Of a DNA stretch of 64,000 bases, positions 63,052 through 64,000 are shown one piece after another. The notes beneath the pieces were generated by a model, which was given only the letters and a program-made list of their open reading frames with translations, was not told the DNA's origin and did no database searches. Made by a program: the position numbers and the translations under genes. Source of the DNA: Pyrodictiaceae archaeon (GTDB taxonomy: Archaea; Thermoproteota; Thermoprotei_A; Sulfolobales; WANQ01); assembly GCA_015521735.1 (NCBI GenBank), contig WANQ01000043.1, forward strand, positions 59,187 through 123,186. The letters run 5' to 3'. Each line of letters opens with the position of its first letter. Positions within the stretch are counted from its first letter, which is position 1.

Positions 63052-63087
63052 AGACAAGTTAGCCTAGATTAAGTGTAAAAACATGTA

Positions 63088-64000
63088 TTAGCCTATATAC
63101 TCTACTGAAGCATAACCATCGTATCTTAGTATACCTCTACCACCCTTAACAAATATTGCTACTGGTACCTCCCACCACCCTAAAGGCGCATAAACTCCTA
63201 TAGTACCAGTTCCTTCAACAATACCTACAAGTCCTGCTCCATAAGTACTATACCATTCAGTAGGGAATATCATTTTATCTACATCAGTACCTAGACACTT
63301 TATAGTATATATTGCTATTCTTGGGTTAAGTATTCTACAACTAGCTCCTCCATTAGCACCTATAATTTCTCCTTGCCTTATACCTAATCTTCTCAACGCT
63401 AATGCTGGTGCTCTTCTCGCAATAGTACCATAAACGTTGACTTCATATACTGGTACGCCGAATAATAGGCCTTTAATGTATACTCTAAACCACCAGTGAT
63501 ATACTGTTGGGTAGGGGAGAACTACTGTCATGTACCCTGAAGTGACGTTTCGTTGTTCTGTAATTTCTATTACTGGTAGGTTTGGAGGTACTGGTATTAT
63601 TGGTATTGTGAAGTTGTATGTGCTAGCACTAGAGTTTATGTTCAATACATCAACTCTATATGGGCCACTATAACTAATAATAGTGTAGTTCCTTAAGTTT
63701 ATGCTTAAGGCTTGAATGTTCTTTTCTATTAATTCTTCATCGAATGTTCCAAGTATGCTTTCCAAACTATTTATTGACGTGTTCTTTGTAACTAGTGTTA
63801 TGGCTACTAGTGTTTTTGTTGTAGTATTGTTTAATAGGTCTATTAGCTTTAGATACTTGTATCCTAGCTCCTCAACGTACTTTTTCACTACATCAACGAC
63901 AACACTTACATTCGTGGTTTCATTGTTAATAGGGCTTATGTCTTCATACATGGTTACATTACCAGGTTCTGCTACTACGGTGAATGCTTCAATTCTATAG
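63088..64000 (-). CDS. Secreted or cell-surface protein, N-terminus outside window
   Basis: The reading frame stays open from the stop at 63088 past an internal ATG at 63951 to the right edge, and the upstream codons look protein-like (EAFTVVAEPGNVTMYED). I therefore take the ATG as internal and the gene as cut. The visible part of about 304 residues is rich in Thr, Asn and Ser with many N-x-S/T sites, beta-type alternation and no membrane helix at the C-terminal end, consistent with an exported or S-layer-like protein. I do not recognise the family. Confidence 0.65.
   Translation of the reverse strand, partial: YRIEAFTVVAEPGNVTMYEDISPINNETTNVSVVVDVVKKYVEELGYKYLKLIDLLNNTTTKTLVAITLVTKNTSINSLESILGTFDEELIEKNIQALSINLRNYTIISYSGPYRVDVLNINSSASTYNFTIPIIPVPPNLPVIEITEQRNVTSGYMTVVLPYPTVYHWWFRVYIKGLLFGVPVYEVNVYGTIARRAPALALRRLGIRQGEIIGANGGASCRILNPRIAIYTIKCLGTDVDKMIFPTEWYSTYGAGLVGIVEGTGTIGVYAPLGWWEVPVAIFVKGGRGILRYDGYASVEYIG

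Noticed and set aside
1-64000. CRISPR arrays, insertion sequences, integrase or attachment sites
   Set aside because: I saw no regularly spaced repeats, no transposase or integrase motifs and no split tRNA ends.

Overview
The window looks like a chromosomal piece of a hyperthermophilic archaeon of the phylum Thermoproteota, probably near Desulfurococcales. The reasons are AT-rich intergenic DNA with TATA boxes about 26 bases before (often leaderless) GTG/TTG/ATG starts, K-turn guide RNAs, and archaeal families such as Tfx, TrmB, AbrB-PhoU regulators, WtpABC-type oxyanion import, DUF131, DUF1614 and TIGR04076. The genus assignment is inference. I found no tRNA, rRNA, CRISPR array or insertion sequence.

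Layout. 1-5718 (minus) is a five-gene hydrogenase operon: NuoE/HydC-like, NuoF/HydB-like, a NuoG/HoxU-like protein, a [NiFe] large subunit, and a chimeric protein cut by the window edge. The [NiFe] small subunit seems split over two proteins, and one of them also carries a degenerate [FeFe]-hydrogenase-like domain. An AbrB-PhoU regulator (5885-6922) and two palindromes lie just upstream. 7091-9496 holds small unknown genes, a degenerate metallophosphoesterase and a PspC protein. 9620-14751 is a BMP-type nucleoside ABC importer. 14957-18428 is a biotin salvage operon (BioY, double EcfA, EcfT, BirA). 18582-23863 holds a phosphodiesterase, an asparaginase, a TIGR04076 protein, VapBC and a DUF885 peptidase-like protein. 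24017-26734 is a molybdate/tungstate importer.

26889-37445 is mainly housekeeping: two DUF131 proteins, an RsmB/NSUN methyltransferase, ThiI, a CitG-like protein, threonine synthase, Nudix, membrane proteins, a methyltransferase, a nitroreductase, and a tRNA thiolase overlapping a diglycine-ended ubiquitin-like sulfur carrier. 37655-43679 is an unusual secreted cluster: a caspase-fold-like protein followed by two large paralogous membrane-anchored surface proteins. Then come an MFS transporter, a secreted coiled-coil protein, TrmB, molybdopterin genes (moeA, tfx, moaC, moaA), a large SF2 helicase, a second AbrB-PhoU regulator, pstSCAB-phoU, a class II-like HMG-CoA reductase, a HAD hydrolase, and a secreted protein cut by the right edge.

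The metal and cofactor genes fit together: oxyanion import, MoaA/MoaC/MoeA and Tfx supply a Mo/W cofactor, while the hydrogenase links H2 to NAD(P)H and ferredoxin. Several GC-rich islands between genes are candidate K-turn RNAs. The best are a C/D-box RNA at 43837-43904, another with a closed terminal stem at 30448-30518, and a hairpin RNA at 50577-50644 with its own TATA box and T-run. Three candidates share the octamer TGGGATGA.
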